64,000 nucleotides of DNA from Paracoccus endophyticus (GCF_003286075.1 NZ_QLUV01000006.1:110135-174134); one strand, 5' to 3'; positions 29,077-38,710 are shown, counted from the stretch's first letter. Numbers and translations: made by a program. Notes: generated from the sequence alone by a model not told the origin.

Positions 29077-29385
29077 TCACGCGTCCGGCACGACGCTTTG
29101 GCGCAGGGTGCCGGCGCGGTCATAAAGCAGGATCGCGCCCGCGTCGGTCACCACCACGGTCCAGTCGCGGGCGAAGGTCACGGCCGCGGCCCGCGCCCCC
29201 GCGGGCAGGGTGATGGCCGCCGGCAGCACCGGCAGCGGCGGCTGGGACAGGCGCAGCCACAGGATCGCCGCGATCGCCGCGATGCCCAGCCCCATGGCCA
29301 GCGCCAGCCCGACCACGACGCGGCGCAACAGGGCCAGTTCCGGCACTTTCGCCGCCGCGGCAGTGTCGTTATCATCCGGCGCCAT
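29077..29385 (-). CDS. DUF6476 family single-pass membrane protein
   Basis: 102 residues with one membrane segment near residues 25-45 (VVVGLALAMGLGIAAIAAILWLR), then a short periplasmic-type beta region (AVTFARDWTVVVTDAGAILLYDR). Seen in Rhodobacterales beside an RluA-family synthase; function unknown. Its ATG shares the tetranucleotide CATG with the divergent synthase start. A longer in-frame extension upstream lies inside the synthase gene and is unlikely. Confidence 0.82.
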   Translation of the reverse strand: MAPDDNDTAAAAKVPELALLRRVVVGLALAMGLGIAAIAAILWLRLSQPPLPVLPAAITLPAGARAAAVTFARDWTVVVTDAGAILLYDRAGTLRQSVVPDA

Positions 29386-30424
29386 GCCCGACCTCATCCT
29401 GACCATACCGGAGGGTTCCGCCGACGGGACCGACCACGACCGGCTTGATAAGGCGCTGGCCGCCGTCGCGCCAGCGGGCGCGGCGCTGTCGCGCTCACGC
29501 CTGACGCGGCTGATCGCCCAGGGGGCCGTCGCGGGCCCGCTGGGTCCCGTGACCGACGGCAAGGCGCGCGCCCGCCCGGGCGATTACCGCGTGACCCTGG
29601 GCGAGCCTGCGCCCATCGACGCCCAGCCCCAGCCGATGGACCTGTCCATCGCGTTCGAGGACGAGGCCCTGATCGTCATCGACAAGCCTGCGGGGCTGGT
29701 CGTCCACCCTGCCCCCGGCAGTCCAGACGGCACGCTGGTCAACGCGCTGCTGGCGCATTGCGCGGGCAGCCTGTCGGGCATCGGGGGCGCGGCCCGTCCG
29801 GGGATCGTGCACCGGATCGACAAGGACACCTCGGGGCTGCTGGTGGTGGCCAAGACCGATCTGGCGCATCAGACGCTGGCCGCGCAGTTCGCCGACCATT
29901 CCGCCGCGCGGCGCTATCTGGCGGTGGCGCATGGCACCATCGACGCGGGCGATCCACGCCTGCGCGGCCTGCGGGGCGTGACGATGGAACCCGGCGGCGT
30001 GCTGCGGATCGCCACCGGGCTGGACCGCCACCCCACCGACCGGCAGCGGCAGGCGGTGCGCTTTGACGGGGGGCGGGCCGCCGTCACCCGCGCCCGCATG
30101 ATCGAGGCGTTCGGTGCGCCCCCGGCCGCGATGCTGGCCGAATGCCGGCTGGAAACCGGCCGGACCCACCAGATCCGCGTCCATCTGGCCCATTGCGGAC
30201 TGGCGCTTGTGGGCGACCCCACCTATGGTGGCGGCCGCAAGCCCTCGGCACGGGCGCTGGGGGCGGATGCGGCGGCTGCCGTTGCGTCCTTTCCACGACA
30301 GGCGCTGCACGCGGCGCATCTGGGGTTCGCCCATCCCGACGGGCGCTGGCTGTCCTTCGACAGCCCTCTGCCCCCCGACATGGCCGGGCTGCTGGACCGG
30401 CTGCGGGGAACCCCCGCCCCCTAG
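29384..30424 (+). CDS. RluA/RluD family 23S rRNA pseudouridine synthase
   Basis: 346 residues. An N-terminal S4-like RNA-binding region (DRLDKALAAVAP...SRSRLTRLIAQGAV) leads into the catalytic domain. This has IVIDKPAGLVVHP, the catalytic aspartate in HRIDKDTSGLLVVAKT, and ETGRTHQIRVHL. Whether it modifies the RluD or RluC site cannot be decided from sequence. ATG at 29384 overlaps the divergent DUF6476 start codon. rpoH follows 54 bases downstream. Confidence 0.93.
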   Translation: MPDLILTIPEGSADGTDHDRLDKALAAVAPAGAALSRSRLTRLIAQGAVAGPLGPVTDGKARARPGDYRVTLGEPAPIDAQPQPMDLSIAFEDEALIVIDKPAGLVVHPAPGSPDGTLVNALLAHCAGSLSGIGGAARPGIVHRIDKDTSGLLVVAKTDLAHQTLAAQFADHSAARRYLAVAHGTIDAGDPRLRGLRGVTMEPGGVLRIATGLDRHPTDRQRQAVRFDGGRAAVTRARMIEAFGAPPAAMLAECRLETGRTHQIRVHLAHCGLALVGDPTYGGGRKPSARALGADAAAAVASFPRQALHAAHLGFAHPDGRWLSFDSPLPPDMAGLLDRLRGTPAP

Positions 30425-30478
30425 GGGCGTTCGATAGGACACCGGCCGCCCAATTCCGGGCGCCAGTCAGGATTCGCA

Positions 30479-31381
30479 ATGGCCAGCTATACCAACCTTC
30501 CTGCGCCCAGCCCCGAACAAGGGATGAACCGCTATCTGCAGGAAATCCGCAAGTTCCCCCTGCTGGAGCCGGAGGAGGAATACATGCTGGCCAAGGCCTG
30601 GGTGGATCACCAGGACAGCGAGGCGGCGCACAAGCTTGTGACCAGCCACCTGCGCCTGGCCGCCAAGATCGCCATGGGCTATCGCGGCTATGGCCTGCCC
30701 CAAGCCGAGGTGATTTCCGAGGCCAACGTCGGGCTGATGCAGGCGGTCAAGCGGTTTGACCCCGAGCGGGGCTTTCGCCTTGCGACCTATGCGATGTGGT
30801 GGATCCGCGCCTCGATCCAGGAATACATCCTGAGGTCCTGGAGCCTGGTGAAGATGGGCACCACCAGCGCGCAGAAAAAGCTGTTCTTCAACCTGCGCAA
30901 GGCCAAGTCCAAGCTGGGCGCGCTGGAGGAAGGCGACCTTAGGCCCGAGAACGTGGCCCAGATCGCCAAGGATCTCAGCGTGACCGAGCGCGAGGTGGTC
31001 GAGATGAACCGCCGCCTGTCGGGGGGCGACGCCTCGCTGAACGCCACCGTCGGGGGCGCCGAGGGCGAGTCGACCGCCCAATGGCAGGACTGGCTGGAGG
31101 ACGAGAACGCCAACCAGGCCGAAGCCTTCGCCGAGGCCGACGAGCTGGACGCCCGCCGCCAGATGCTGGCCGCCGCGATCGACGTGCTGAACGAACGCGA
31201 GCGCGACATCCTGGTCGAGCGCCGGCTGCGCGACGAACCCGTGACGCTGGAGGATCTGTCCGTGCGCTATGGCGTCTCGCGCGAGCGCATCCGCCAGATC
31301 GAGGTGCGCGCGTTCGAGAAGCTTCAGGACCGGATGCGCAAGCTGGCGCGCGAGCGCGGCATGACCCCGGCCGAGGAGTGA
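30479..31381 (+). CDS. rpoH: RNA polymerase heat-shock sigma factor RpoH
   Basis: Sigma-32 family factor directing heat-shock transcription. The 300 residues contain region 2 ([37 protein letters not shown]), the RpoH box ([15 protein letters not shown], around residue 132) that separates it from other group 3 factors, and a region 4 helix-turn-helix ([19 protein letters not shown]). ATG at 30479. Rhodobacterales often carry two RpoH copies; which one this is cannot be told. Hsp20 in this window is a likely target. Confidence 0.96.
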   Translation: MASYTNLPAPSPEQGMNRYLQEIRKFPLLEPEEEYMLAKAWVDHQDSEAAHKLVTSHLRLAAKIAMGYRGYGLPQAEVISEANVGLMQAVKRFDPERGFRLATYAMWWIRASIQEYILRSWSLVKMGTTSAQKKLFFNLRKAKSKLGALEEGDLRPENVAQIAKDLSVTEREVVEMNRRLSGGDASLNATVGGAEGESTAQWQDWLEDENANQAEAFAEADELDARRQMLAAAIDVLNERERDILVERRLRDEPVTLEDLSVRYGVSRERIRQIEVRAFEKLQDRMRKLARERGMTPAEE

Positions 31382-31496
31382 GCGTCCCGCCGGTCGCCCC
31401 CTTCCCGGACCCCGCACGGTCGAAGGACCATCTGGACGCACCGCGCGGCAGGCCCCAAGGTGGCGGCAAGCACAGGGGCAAGGGGCTTTCGCACAG

Positions 31497-32519
31497 GTGA
31501 CCGCGCTTGCGCAGTATCAGCGGCTCGAATCATCGGGGGTCTGGCGTCCCTCGCCCGAAGACCGGGTGCGCGACGTGGTCGTGGCCTTCGGGGATGCCAC
31601 GCTGATCCTGCGCGATCCCCGCTCGGAGGAGCCGCTGTCGCACTGGTCCCTGCCCGCGGTGACCCGGCTGAACCCCGGCCAGCGCCCCGCCATCTTTGCC
31701 CCCGGCGGAACCGAGCGCGACGAGGTCCTGGAGATCGACGACACGCTGATGGTCGATGCCATCGAGCGCATCCACACCGCCATCGCGGCCGGCCGTCCCC
31801 GTCCGGGGCGGGTGCGCCACGGCATGAGGCTGGCGCTGGCCGTCGTCCTGCTGGGGGCTGCGGCGGTCTGGCTGCCGGGCGCGATCCAGCGGCACGCGGC
31901 GTGGATTTCGCCCCCGGCGCAGCGCACGGCGATCGGCAACCAGATCCTGGCCGACCTGCGGGTGGCGACGGGGCCGGAATGCTCGCGTGCGGCCGGATCG
32001 ACGGTGCTGGTGCGGCTGGCCGACCGCCTGCTGGGGGCGCAGGGGCGCATCGTGGTCCTGCCCGCGACGCTGCGGGGCGCGCGCGCGCTGCCCGGCGGGA
32101 TCGTGGTGATCGGCGATGACCTGATCGCCGGCAAGGCCGACCCCGACATCGCCGCGGGCCATGTCCTTGCCGCCGACGAGGTGGCCCGCGCCCACGACCC
32201 GCTGCTGGCCGCGATCCACCGCGCCGGGACGCGCGCGGCCATCGAGATGCTGACCACCGGCGAGATGCCCGAGGGCGCGCTTGCGGGCTATGGGCAGGCG
32301 CTGCTGGCAGGCCCCGTTGCGCGCCCGGCCGACGAGGCGCTGCTGGCCCGGATGGAACAGGCGGGCGTGCCCAGCGAGCCCTATGCCCGCTCGCTGGACC
32401 CCACGGGCGAATCGGTGCTGCCGCTGATCGAGGCTGACCCGTTCCGCACCACGCCGCCCAGGAAGCCGATCCTGAGCGACGGGGAATGGGTCCAGTTGCA
32501 ACAGATCTGCAACATCTGA
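31497..32519 (+). CDS. Membrane protein, possible degenerate M48-like domain
   Basis: 340 residues. The N-terminal ~100 are cytoplasmic (VVVAFGDATLILRDPRSEEPLSHWSL). A single membrane segment lies near 107-127. The rest is a probable periplasmic domain in which VVLPATLRGARALPGGIVVIGDDLI precedes AAGHVLAADEVARAHDP. That order mimics an M48 metallopeptidase (LPGG strand, then HExxH helix), but the HExxH motif is missing. The start is GTG at 31497 with AAGGGG upstream. The family resemblance is inference. Confidence 0.6.
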   Translation: MTALAQYQRLESSGVWRPSPEDRVRDVVVAFGDATLILRDPRSEEPLSHWSLPAVTRLNPGQRPAIFAPGGTERDEVLEIDDTLMVDAIERIHTAIAAGRPRPGRVRHGMRLALAVVLLGAAAVWLPGAIQRHAAWISPPAQRTAIGNQILADLRVATGPECSRAAGSTVLVRLADRLLGAQGRIVVLPATLRGARALPGGIVVIGDDLIAGKADPDIAAGHVLAADEVARAHDPLLAAIHRAGTRAAIEMLTTGEMPEGALAGYGQALLAGPVARPADEALLARMEQAGVPSEPYARSLDPTGESVLPLIEADPFRTTPPRKPILSDGEWVQLQQICNI

Positions 32520-32577
32520 CCGGCCCATCCCCCGCGCCGGCACCAGCGCACGCCTGCCTGGCGCGCGGGCCGGGACC

Positions 32578-33354
32578 TCAGCGGTCCCGGAACTGCGCCT
32601 CGCGCTTCTCGACAAAGGCGGCCATGCCTTCCTTCTGGTCCTCTGTGGCGAACAGCGCCTGGAACGCGCGGCGCTCGAACAGCAGCCCTTCGCGCAGCGA
32701 GGTTTCCAGCGCGCGGTTCACCGCCTCTTTGGCCACGCCGACGGCGATGGCCGATTTCGCGGCGATCTTGCGGGCCACGGCCATCGCCTCGTCCATCAGC
32801 TTGTCCACGGGAACGACCCGGCTGACCAGCCCGGACCGCTCGGCCTCGGCGGCGTCCATGAACCGGCCCGTCAGGTGCATGTCCATCGACTTGGACTTGC
32901 CGACCAGCCGTGTCAGGCGCTGCGTGCCGCCGATCCCGGCCATGACGCCCAGGTTGATCTCGGGCTGCCCGAACTTGGCGTTCTCGGCGCAGATGATGAA
33001 ATCGCACATCATCGCCAGTTCGCACCCGCCGCCCAGGGCATAGCCCGACACCGCCGCCACGATCGGCTTGCGCGTCGCGTTGATCGCGTCCACGTCGGAC
33101 CCGAACAGATCGCCGGTCAGCGCCTCGACATAGGACTTGTCGGCCATTTCCTTGATGTCCGCGCCCGCGGCGAACGCCTTTTCGCTGCCGGTCAGCACCA
33201 CGCACCGCACGGATTCGTCCGCGTCCGCGGCCTTCAGCGCGGCGGCGAGTTCAGACAGCAGCTGGGCGTTCAGCGCGTTCAGCGCCTCGGGTCGGTTCAG
33301 GCGGATCAGCGCGACATTGTCGGCGATCTCGACGATCAGGGTCTGATAGGCCAT
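32578..33354 (-). CDS. Enoyl-CoA hydratase
   Basis: Hydrates 2-enoyl-CoA in fatty-acid or related degradation. The 258-residue crotonase fold shows [14 protein letters not shown] (oxyanion hole), [15 protein letters not shown], and the catalytic-glutamate region [23 protein letters not shown] at 33354. It lies 101 bases downstream of mutM on the same strand and is convergent with the M48-like gene. Confidence 0.95.
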   Translation of the reverse strand: MAYQTLIVEIADNVALIRLNRPEALNALNAQLLSELAAALKAADADESVRCVVLTGSEKAFAAGADIKEMADKSYVEALTGDLFGSDVDAINATRKPIVAAVSGYALGGGCELAMMCDFIICAENAKFGQPEINLGVMAGIGGTQRLTRLVGKSKSMDMHLTGRFMDAAEAERSGLVSRVVPVDKLMDEAMAVARKIAAKSAIAVGVAKEAVNRALETSLREGLLFERRAFQALFATEDQKEGMAAFVEKREAQFRDR

Positions 33355-33455
33355 TGCAGCATTCTCCCACAGGGTCCGGGGCTGGTTATCAAAGCTGCGT
33401 GTGCGGTTCCAGCGGCGAGTGCCTTGTCGGCCGGAGGGTGCCCACTGCTGGCCGG

Positions 33456-34313
33456 TCAGTGCTGGCAGGCGGGGCAGTACCAGCTGGACCGGCCGGACTG
33501 GACGATGCGCCGGATGGTGCCGGTGCAGCCCTGGCGCTGGCAGGGTTGGCCCTCGCGGTCGTAGACGCGGAACGCGTGCTGGAAATACCCCAGCTCGCCC
33601 GAAGGCTGGCGGTGATCGCGCAGCGACGAGCCGCCCGCCTCGATCGCTTCGGCCAGCACCTCGCGGACGTGGCCGGCCAGCGCGGCCAGCCGCCCCCGCC
33701 CGATCCGGCCCGCCGCCCGCGCCGGATGGATGCCCGCGCGAAACAGCGCCTCGCAGACGTAGATGTTGCCCAGGCCCGCGACCAGCCGCTGGTCCAGCAG
33801 CATAGACTTGATCGGCGCGCGCCGGCCCGCCAGCGCGGCCGCCAGCCCGTCGCCGCTGAACTCGGGGGCGAAGGGTTCGGGCCCCAGGGCGGCCAGCAGG
33901 GGGTGGACCACCCCGTCGCGCACCAGATCGACCGCGCCAAACCGGCGGGCGTCGTTCAGCGTGATGGTCGTGCCCGCCCCGGTGGTCAGCACCAGATGAT
34001 CGTGCTGCGGCAGGATGGCCGCGTCGTGGTGGAACGCGCCGGGCGTGGCGGTCTGGTCCGCCGTGCGGATGCGGATGCGCCCCGACATGCCCAGGTGCAC
34101 CAGCAGGCTGCCGCCCCGGTCAAGGTCGGCCAGCAGGTATTTCGACCGGCGCCGCAGCGCCGTGACCCGCGCGCCGGTCAGCACCTGCACCAGGTCGGGC
34201 GGCATCGGCCATCGCAGGTCGGGGCGGCGCTGGTCGACACGGGCGATCGACTGTCCCGCAAGGTGCGGTTCAAGGCCGCGGCGCACGGTTTCCACCTCTG
34301 GCAGTTCTGGCAT
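33456..34313 (-). CDS. mutM: Formamidopyrimidine-DNA glycosylase
   Basis: Base-excision repair glycosylase/lyase removing 8-oxoguanine and formamidopyrimidines. The 285 residues start with the obligatory PELPEVE (catalytic Pro after Met removal). They contain [30 protein letters not shown] and the C-terminal zinc finger (PCQRQGC ... WYCPACQ). ATG at 34313 is fixed by the PELPEVE N-terminus. Divergent from ubiE across 55 bases. Confidence 0.97.
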   Translation of the reverse strand: MPELPEVETVRRGLEPHLAGQSIARVDQRRPDLRWPMPPDLVQVLTGARVTALRRRSKYLLADLDRGGSLLVHLGMSGRIRIRTADQTATPGAFHHDAAILPQHDHLVLTTGAGTTITLNDARRFGAVDLVRDGVVHPLLAALGPEPFAPEFSGDGLAAALAGRRAPIKSMLLDQRLVAGLGNIYVCEALFRAGIHPARAAGRIGRGRLAALAGHVREVLAEAIEAGGSSLRDHRQPSGELGYFQHAFRVYDREGQPCQRQGCTGTIRRIVQSGRSSWYCPACQH

Positions 34314-34368
34314 TCCGCCTCCATCCGTCGCATGGTGCCGCGCGCAACCGGCACGGAAAGACCGACCT

Positions 34369-35133
34369 ATGACCGACCCTCGCCCGACACAATCCGGCCG
34401 CCAGACCCATTTCGGGTTTCGCGACGTGGCCGAGGATGACAAGGCTGGGCTGGTCCACGGCGTGTTTTCCCGCGTGGCGTCGAAATACGACGTGATGAAC
34501 GACCTGATGAGCGTCGGCGTCCACCGGCTGTGGAAGACCGCGATGATGGACTGGCTGGTCCCGCGCGATGGCCAGCGCCTGCTGGATGTCGCGGGCGGCA
34601 CGGGCGACATCGCCTTCCGGTTTCTGGACCGGGCGCCCGGCGCGCGCGTCACAGTCTGCGACATGACGGAATCGATGCTGGTCGAGGGGCGCAAGCGGGC
34701 CGAGGCCGGGCGCCTGTCGGACCGGCTGTCCTGGGTCACGGGCGACGCCATGGCCCTGCCCTTTGCCGACGCGAGCTTTGACCGCTACACGATCAGCTTC
34801 GGCATCCGCAACGTGACCCGCATCCCCGACGCGCTGGCCGAGGCGCGGCGCGTCCTGCGCCCCGGTGGTCGCCTGATGGTGCTGGAATTCAGCCAGCTGC
34901 CCGTGCCGGCGCTGCAATGGGCCTATGACCGCTATTCGTTCAACGTGATCCCGCCGCTGGGGCAGGTGGTCGCGGGGGACCGCGACAGCTATCAGTATCT
35001 TGTCGAATCGATCCGCCGCTTTCCCGATCAGGACACCTTTGCGGCCATGATCCGCGACGCGGGCTTTGCCCGCGTGCAGTACCGCAACCTGTCCCTTGGC
35101 ATCGCCGCGCTGCATTCCGGCTGGGTGATCTGA
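34369..35133 (+). CDS. ubiE: Demethylubiquinone/demethylmenaquinone C-methyltransferase UbiE
   Basis: SAM-dependent C-methylation step of ubiquinone synthesis. The 254 residues contain [24 protein letters not shown], the SAM motif [15 protein letters not shown], and [28 protein letters not shown], all typical of UbiE. ATG at 34369. ubiB begins one base after its stop, so the two form an operon. Confidence 0.96.
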   Translation: MTDPRPTQSGRQTHFGFRDVAEDDKAGLVHGVFSRVASKYDVMNDLMSVGVHRLWKTAMMDWLVPRDGQRLLDVAGGTGDIAFRFLDRAPGARVTVCDMTESMLVEGRKRAEAGRLSDRLSWVTGDAMALPFADASFDRYTISFGIRNVTRIPDALAEARRVLRPGGRLMVLEFSQLPVPALQWAYDRYSFNVIPPLGQVVAGDRDSYQYLVESIRRFPDQDTFAAMIRDAGFARVQYRNLSLGIAALHSGWVI

Positions 35134-35134
35134 C

Positions 35135-36667
35135 ATGCGCGGCCCGCACAATATCTGGCGCCTGATCCGCACGGGCGCCACGTTCGAACGCACGGGCGCG
35201 ATGGGCGCGGCGCTGAACGCGATGAACGCGCCCTCGCGCGTGCGCCTGGCCGCGCGCATCATGGGCTGGCCCTTCGCCTGGCTCGGCTATCCCGGCGACC
35301 CGGCACTGCCGCCGATCACGCGCGCGATCACCGCCCTGGGACCTGCCTACATCAAGTTCGGCCAGATCCTGTCGACCCGGCCCGACGTGGTGGGGGCGGA
35401 AATGGCCAACCAGTTGCGCATGCTTCAGGACCGCCTGCCGCCCTTTCCGCAGGCCACGGCGCGGGCCATCGTCGCGTCCGAACTGGCCGCCCCCGTCGAG
35501 GCGCTGTTCACCGAGTTTTCCGAACCCGTCGCCGCTGCCTCGATCGCGCAGGTCCATCATGCCCGCCGCGCCCGCGACGGGGCCGAGGTCGCGGTCAAGG
35601 TCCTGCGGCCGGGGATCGAGGCCGCGTTCCGCCGCGACATCGACGCCTTTCACTTTGCGGCCGGCATGATCGAGCGGCTCTCGCCCTCCAGCCGCCGGCT
35701 GCGGCCGCGCGACGTGATCGGGCATTTCGAATCCGTGGTGCTGGGCGAACTGGATTTCCGGCTCGAGGCGGCCTCTGCCTCGGCCTTTGCCGAGAACACG
35801 CGCGAGGATGCGGGCTTTGGCGTGCCGCGCCCCGACTGGGGCCTGTCGTCGCGCCGGGTGCTGACCAGCGACTGGATGCACGGCATCCCGATGGGCGACG
35901 TGCCCGCGATCCGCGCCGCCGGCCACGACACCCGCGCCCTGGCGGAACGGATGATCCAGCTGTTCCTGTCGCACGCCCTGCGCGACGGGTTCTTTCATGC
36001 CGACATGCACCAGGGGAACCTGCGCGTGTCCCCCAACGGCGACATCGCGGCCTTTGATTTCGGCATCATGGGCGAGATCGACGAATACACCCGGCGCGTC
36101 TATGCCGAGATCCTGATGGGGTTCATCCAGCGCGACTATGACCGCGTGGCGCGCGTGCATTTCGAGGCGGGCTATGTTCCCCGCGACCGCAACGTCGCCG
36201 AGTTCGCCCGCGCCCTGCGCGCCGTGGGCGAGCCGATCTTCGGCGCGGACGCCAGCCGCATCTCGATGGCCAACCTGCTGGCCTATCTGTTCGAGGTCAC
36301 CGAGCGCTTCGGGATGCAGACCCGGACCGAGCTGATTTTGTTGCAGCGCACCATGGTCGTGGTCGAGGGGGTGGCCCGGACGCTGGACCCGCAGATCAAC
36401 ATCTGGCGGGCCGCGGCCCCGGTCGTCGAACGCTATATCCGCGACAATCTGGGGCCGCGCGCCGCGCTGCGCGACGGGCTGCGAGCGGTGCAGACGCTGG
36501 GCCGCTATGGACCGCTGCTGCCCGAACTGATCGAGCGCGGACTGGACTCGGCCACGCGCCCGCCGCCGCAGCCCCCGCGCCGCAGCGCCGCGCTGCGCGC
36601 CTGCGACTGGCTGGTCGGGGGCGCGCTGGTCGCCCTGGGCGCGGCGATGGCGTCGATGCTGGGCTGA
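35135..36667 (+). CDS. ubiB: UbiB (ABC1/ADCK atypical kinase) for ubiquinone synthesis
   Basis: Atypical protein-kinase-like ATPase needed for ubiquinone synthesis. The 510 residues show the KxGQ motif (YIKFGQILSTRPD), the Ala-rich nucleotide loop (AAASIAQVHHA), VKVLRPGIEAAF, and a DxG-type FDFGIMGEID. A C-terminal membrane anchor (LVGGALVALGAAMASMLG) completes it. ATG at 35135 with a one-base gap from the ubiE stop. Confidence 0.95.
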   Translation: MRGPHNIWRLIRTGATFERTGAMGAALNAMNAPSRVRLAARIMGWPFAWLGYPGDPALPPITRAITALGPAYIKFGQILSTRPDVVGAEMANQLRMLQDRLPPFPQATARAIVASELAAPVEALFTEFSEPVAAASIAQVHHARRARDGAEVAVKVLRPGIEAAFRRDIDAFHFAAGMIERLSPSSRRLRPRDVIGHFESVVLGELDFRLEAASASAFAENTREDAGFGVPRPDWGLSSRRVLTSDWMHGIPMGDVPAIRAAGHDTRALAERMIQLFLSHALRDGFFHADMHQGNLRVSPNGDIAAFDFGIMGEIDEYTRRVYAEILMGFIQRDYDRVARVHFEAGYVPRDRNVAEFARALRAVGEPIFGADASRISMANLLAYLFEVTERFGMQTRTELILLQRTMVVVEGVARTLDPQINIWRAAAPVVERYIRDNLGPRAALRDGLRAVQTLGRYGPLLPELIERGLDSATRPPPQPPRRSAALRACDWLVGGALVALGAAMASMLG

Positions 36668-36725
36668 CCCGCGGGCGGACCCTGCGCCTGTGCCTGGTCG
36701 GCGGGCCTTGCCCGGGGCACCGACA

Positions 36726-36795
36726 GCGCCAGGGCCGTTCGCCCTGGGCGCCACGGATGGCGCGCAATCGCTGTGGGCAATCCGCGCCCCGTTTT
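36726..36795 (+). terminator. Terminator region after ubiE-ubiB
   Basis: Two hairpins in a row. The first is a 10-bp stem with one bulged G (36726-36735 with 36741-36751) and no T-run. The second is GGCGCG / CGCGCC (36759-36764 with 36783-36788), followed three bases later by TTTT (36792-36795). Position just after ubiB suggests termination. Confidence 0.5.
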
Positions 36796-36799
36796 CCGC

Positions 36800-36830
36800 T
36801 TTACACCGTCCCTGATTCCCCGCTTACCCT
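36800..36830 (+). promoter_or_regulatory. Weak promoter candidate for the YbjN gene
   Basis: TTTACA (36800-36805, five of six matches to TTGACA) is followed by TACCCT (36825-36830) with a long 19-base spacer. The -10 is poor. It is listed because it sits between the ubiB terminator and the structured leader. Confidence 0.3.
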
Positions 36831-36842
36831 ATCTGGTGTCAC

Positions 36843-36883
36843 GACCGGGTCCGAACCCCCGGTCTTGTGGCGACTACCACAAG
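36843..36883 (+). promoter_or_regulatory. Two adjacent hairpins in the YbjN leader
   Basis: GACCGGG / CCCGGTC (36843-36849 with 36858-36864) is abutted by CTTGTGG-CGACTA-CCACAAG (36864-36883, a perfect 7-bp stem). They share base 36864 and end 37 bases before the YbjN start. The second element is also a 20-bp palindrome and could be a protein operator instead of RNA structure. Confidence 0.5.
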
Positions 36884-36920
36884 TTGGGATGAACCCGACC
36901 TCAGACAGGCAGGGCACGAC

Positions 36921-37424
36921 ATGGCGCAACTGGACCACTTCATCCACAGCGACGACATTCACCCGATCGACATCGTCGAGACGGTGGCCGCCCATCGCGA
37001 CTGGGATTTCGACCGGCTGGCCGACGACCAGATCGCCATGACGGTGCAGGGCCAGTGGCGCAGCTATTCCCTGACCCTGGCGTGGTCACCGGGGGACGAG
37101 GTGCTGCGCCTGATCTGCAGCTTCGACATGGACCCGCCCGCGGCCCGGCTGCCCGTGCTGTACGAGGTGCTGAACCTTGCCAACGATCAGGTCTGGGACG
37201 GCGGCTTCACCTTCTGGGCGCCTCAGAAGCTGATGGTCTGGCGCTATGGGCTGGTGCTGGCGGGCGAGGTCCTTGCCGGCCCTGAGCAGATCAACCGGAT
37301 GATCGGCGCGGCGATCGAGGCGTGCGAGCGGTTCTATCCCGCGTTCCAGCTTGCCTGCTGGGGCGACGCCCCGGCCCAGGCGGCGATGGACGTGGCACTG
37401 TCGGCAGCCTACGGCCGCGCCTGA
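36921..37424 (+). CDS. YbjN domain-containing protein
   Basis: 167 residues of the YbjN/T3SS-chaperone-like fold: HPIDIVETVAAHRDWDFDRLADDQIAMTV, then YSLTLAWSPGDEVLRLICSFDMDPPAARLPVLYEVLN, which is typical of the family. Soluble, no signal peptide. Function unknown; E. coli YbjN affects motility and stress responses. ATG at 36921 was chosen over a longer in-frame start that would run into the leader hairpins. Confidence 0.85.
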   Translation: MAQLDHFIHSDDIHPIDIVETVAAHRDWDFDRLADDQIAMTVQGQWRSYSLTLAWSPGDEVLRLICSFDMDPPAARLPVLYEVLNLANDQVWDGGFTFWAPQKLMVWRYGLVLAGEVLAGPEQINRMIGAAIEACERFYPAFQLACWGDAPAQAAMDVALSAAYGRA

Positions 37425-37456
37425 GCGGGACCGACGGCGGCCGTGCGTGGCAGGCG

Positions 37457-37490
37457 GCCCCTGCGCCGCGGGTTTGCGGGGGCATCGTTT
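37457..37490 (+). terminator. Possible terminator after the YbjN gene
   Basis: GCCCCTGC (37457-37464) pairs with GCGGGGGC (37476-37483) with one U-G wobble and an 11-base loop, followed by ATCGTTT. It lies 33 bases past the YbjN stop and before proC. Confidence 0.4.
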
Positions 37491-37544
37491 CCCTTGTCCA
37501 TGCCGCCCCGGGTGCTAGGCCTTGCACAAACAGGGGGACAAGGG

Positions 37545-38354
37545 ATGGATCTGGCGCATCTGAACGATCGCGGGCTGGTGCTTGTGGGGTGCGGGCGCAT
37601 GGGTGGCGCGCTGCTGCAGGGGTGGCTGTCGCGGGGACTGGCCCCCCGTGCGGTGCACGTGCTCGACCCCTCGCCGCCCGCCGGGCTGGCGGACCGTGGG
37701 GTCGCCGTCAACGGGCCGCTGCCCGCCCACCCGGCGGTTCTGGTCCTGGCGGTCAAGCCGCAGATGATGGGCGGCGTGCTGCCCCAGCTTGCCTCGCCGG
37801 GTCAGGGCGGCGCGCTGGTGCTGTCGGTCGCGGCCGGCGTCACGCTGGCCGCCTATGAGCGGGCGTTTCCGGGCGCCGCGATCGTGCGGGCGATGCCCAA
37901 CACCCCGGCCGCCATCGGCCAGGGCATCACGGCGATCATCGGCAACGCGCGGGCGAGCGATGCCGACATGGATCTGGCCGAGCAGTTGATGGGGGCCGTG
38001 GGGCGCGTGGTCCGGCTGGGCGACGAATCGCAGATGGATGCCGTGACCGCGCTGTCGGGCTCCGGCCCGGCCTATGTCTTTCACCTGATCGAGGCAATGG
38101 CCGCCGCCGGCGTGGCCGAGGGGCTGCCTGCGGCGCTGGCGCTGGACCTGGCGCGCGCAACGGTGGCGGGGTCGGGCGCGCTGGCCATGCACCAGGATCA
38201 GGACCCTGCCGCGCTGCGCGAGGCCGTCACCTCGCCCGGCGGCACGACGGCGGCGGGGCTGGCGCAGCTGATGGACCCAAAGACCGGCCTGCCGCCCCTA
38301 ATGCGGCGCACCATCGCCGCCGCCGCCGCCCGCGGACGAGAGCTGGGCGCATGA
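37545..38354 (+). CDS. proC: Pyrroline-5-carboxylate reductase
   Basis: Last step of proline synthesis: P5C to proline with NAD(P)H. The 269 residues show the dinucleotide motif VGCGRMGGALLQGW, LAVKPQMM, RAMPNTPAAIGQG and the signature TALSGSGPAYVFHLIEAM. ATG at 37545 with AGGGGG upstream. csaA overlaps its stop by 4 bases (ATGA). Confidence 0.96.
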   Translation: MDLAHLNDRGLVLVGCGRMGGALLQGWLSRGLAPRAVHVLDPSPPAGLADRGVAVNGPLPAHPAVLVLAVKPQMMGGVLPQLASPGQGGALVLSVAAGVTLAAYERAFPGAAIVRAMPNTPAAIGQGITAIIGNARASDADMDLAEQLMGAVGRVVRLGDESQMDAVTALSGSGPAYVFHLIEAMAAAGVAEGLPAALALDLARATVAGSGALAMHQDQDPAALREAVTSPGGTTAAGLAQLMDPKTGLPPLMRRTIAAAAARGRELGA

Positions 38355-38710
38355 GCGCGCCCACCGCCCCCGCGCCGCAGATCGGCTGGGACGACTTTGC
38401 TGCCGTGGACATCCGCGTGGGCACCGTCGTGCGCGCCGAACCCTACCCCGAGGCGCGCAAGCCCGCGATCAGGCTGTGGATCGACTTTGGCCCCGGCATC
38501 GGGGAACGGCACAGCTCGGCCCAGATCACACGCCACTATGACCCCGCCGCGCTGGTCGGCCGGCAGGTTCTGGGGGTCGTCAACTTTCCTGCCCGGCAGA
38601 TCGGCAAGGTCATGTCCGAGGTGCTGGTCCTTGGCCTGCCTGACGCGGACGGCGAGGTGGTGCTGATCGGGCCGGACAGCCCCGTTCCCAACGGCGGACG
38701 GATGTTCTGA
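38351..38710 (+). CDS. csaA: CsaA-type tRNA-binding domain protein
   Basis: 119-residue stand-alone EMAP/Trbp111-type OB fold: FAAVDIRVGTVVRAEPYPEARKPAIRLWIDFG, then SSAQITRHYDPAALVGRQVLGVVNFPARQIG. B. subtilis CsaA acts as a chaperone in protein export; related domains bind tRNA. ATG overlaps the proC stop, and the next gene starts on its stop (TGATG), so the three genes are coupled. Confidence 0.9.
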   Translation: MSAPTAPAPQIGWDDFAAVDIRVGTVVRAEPYPEARKPAIRLWIDFGPGIGERHSSAQITRHYDPAALVGRQVLGVVNFPARQIGKVMSEVLVLGLPDADGEVVLIGPDSPVPNGGRMF

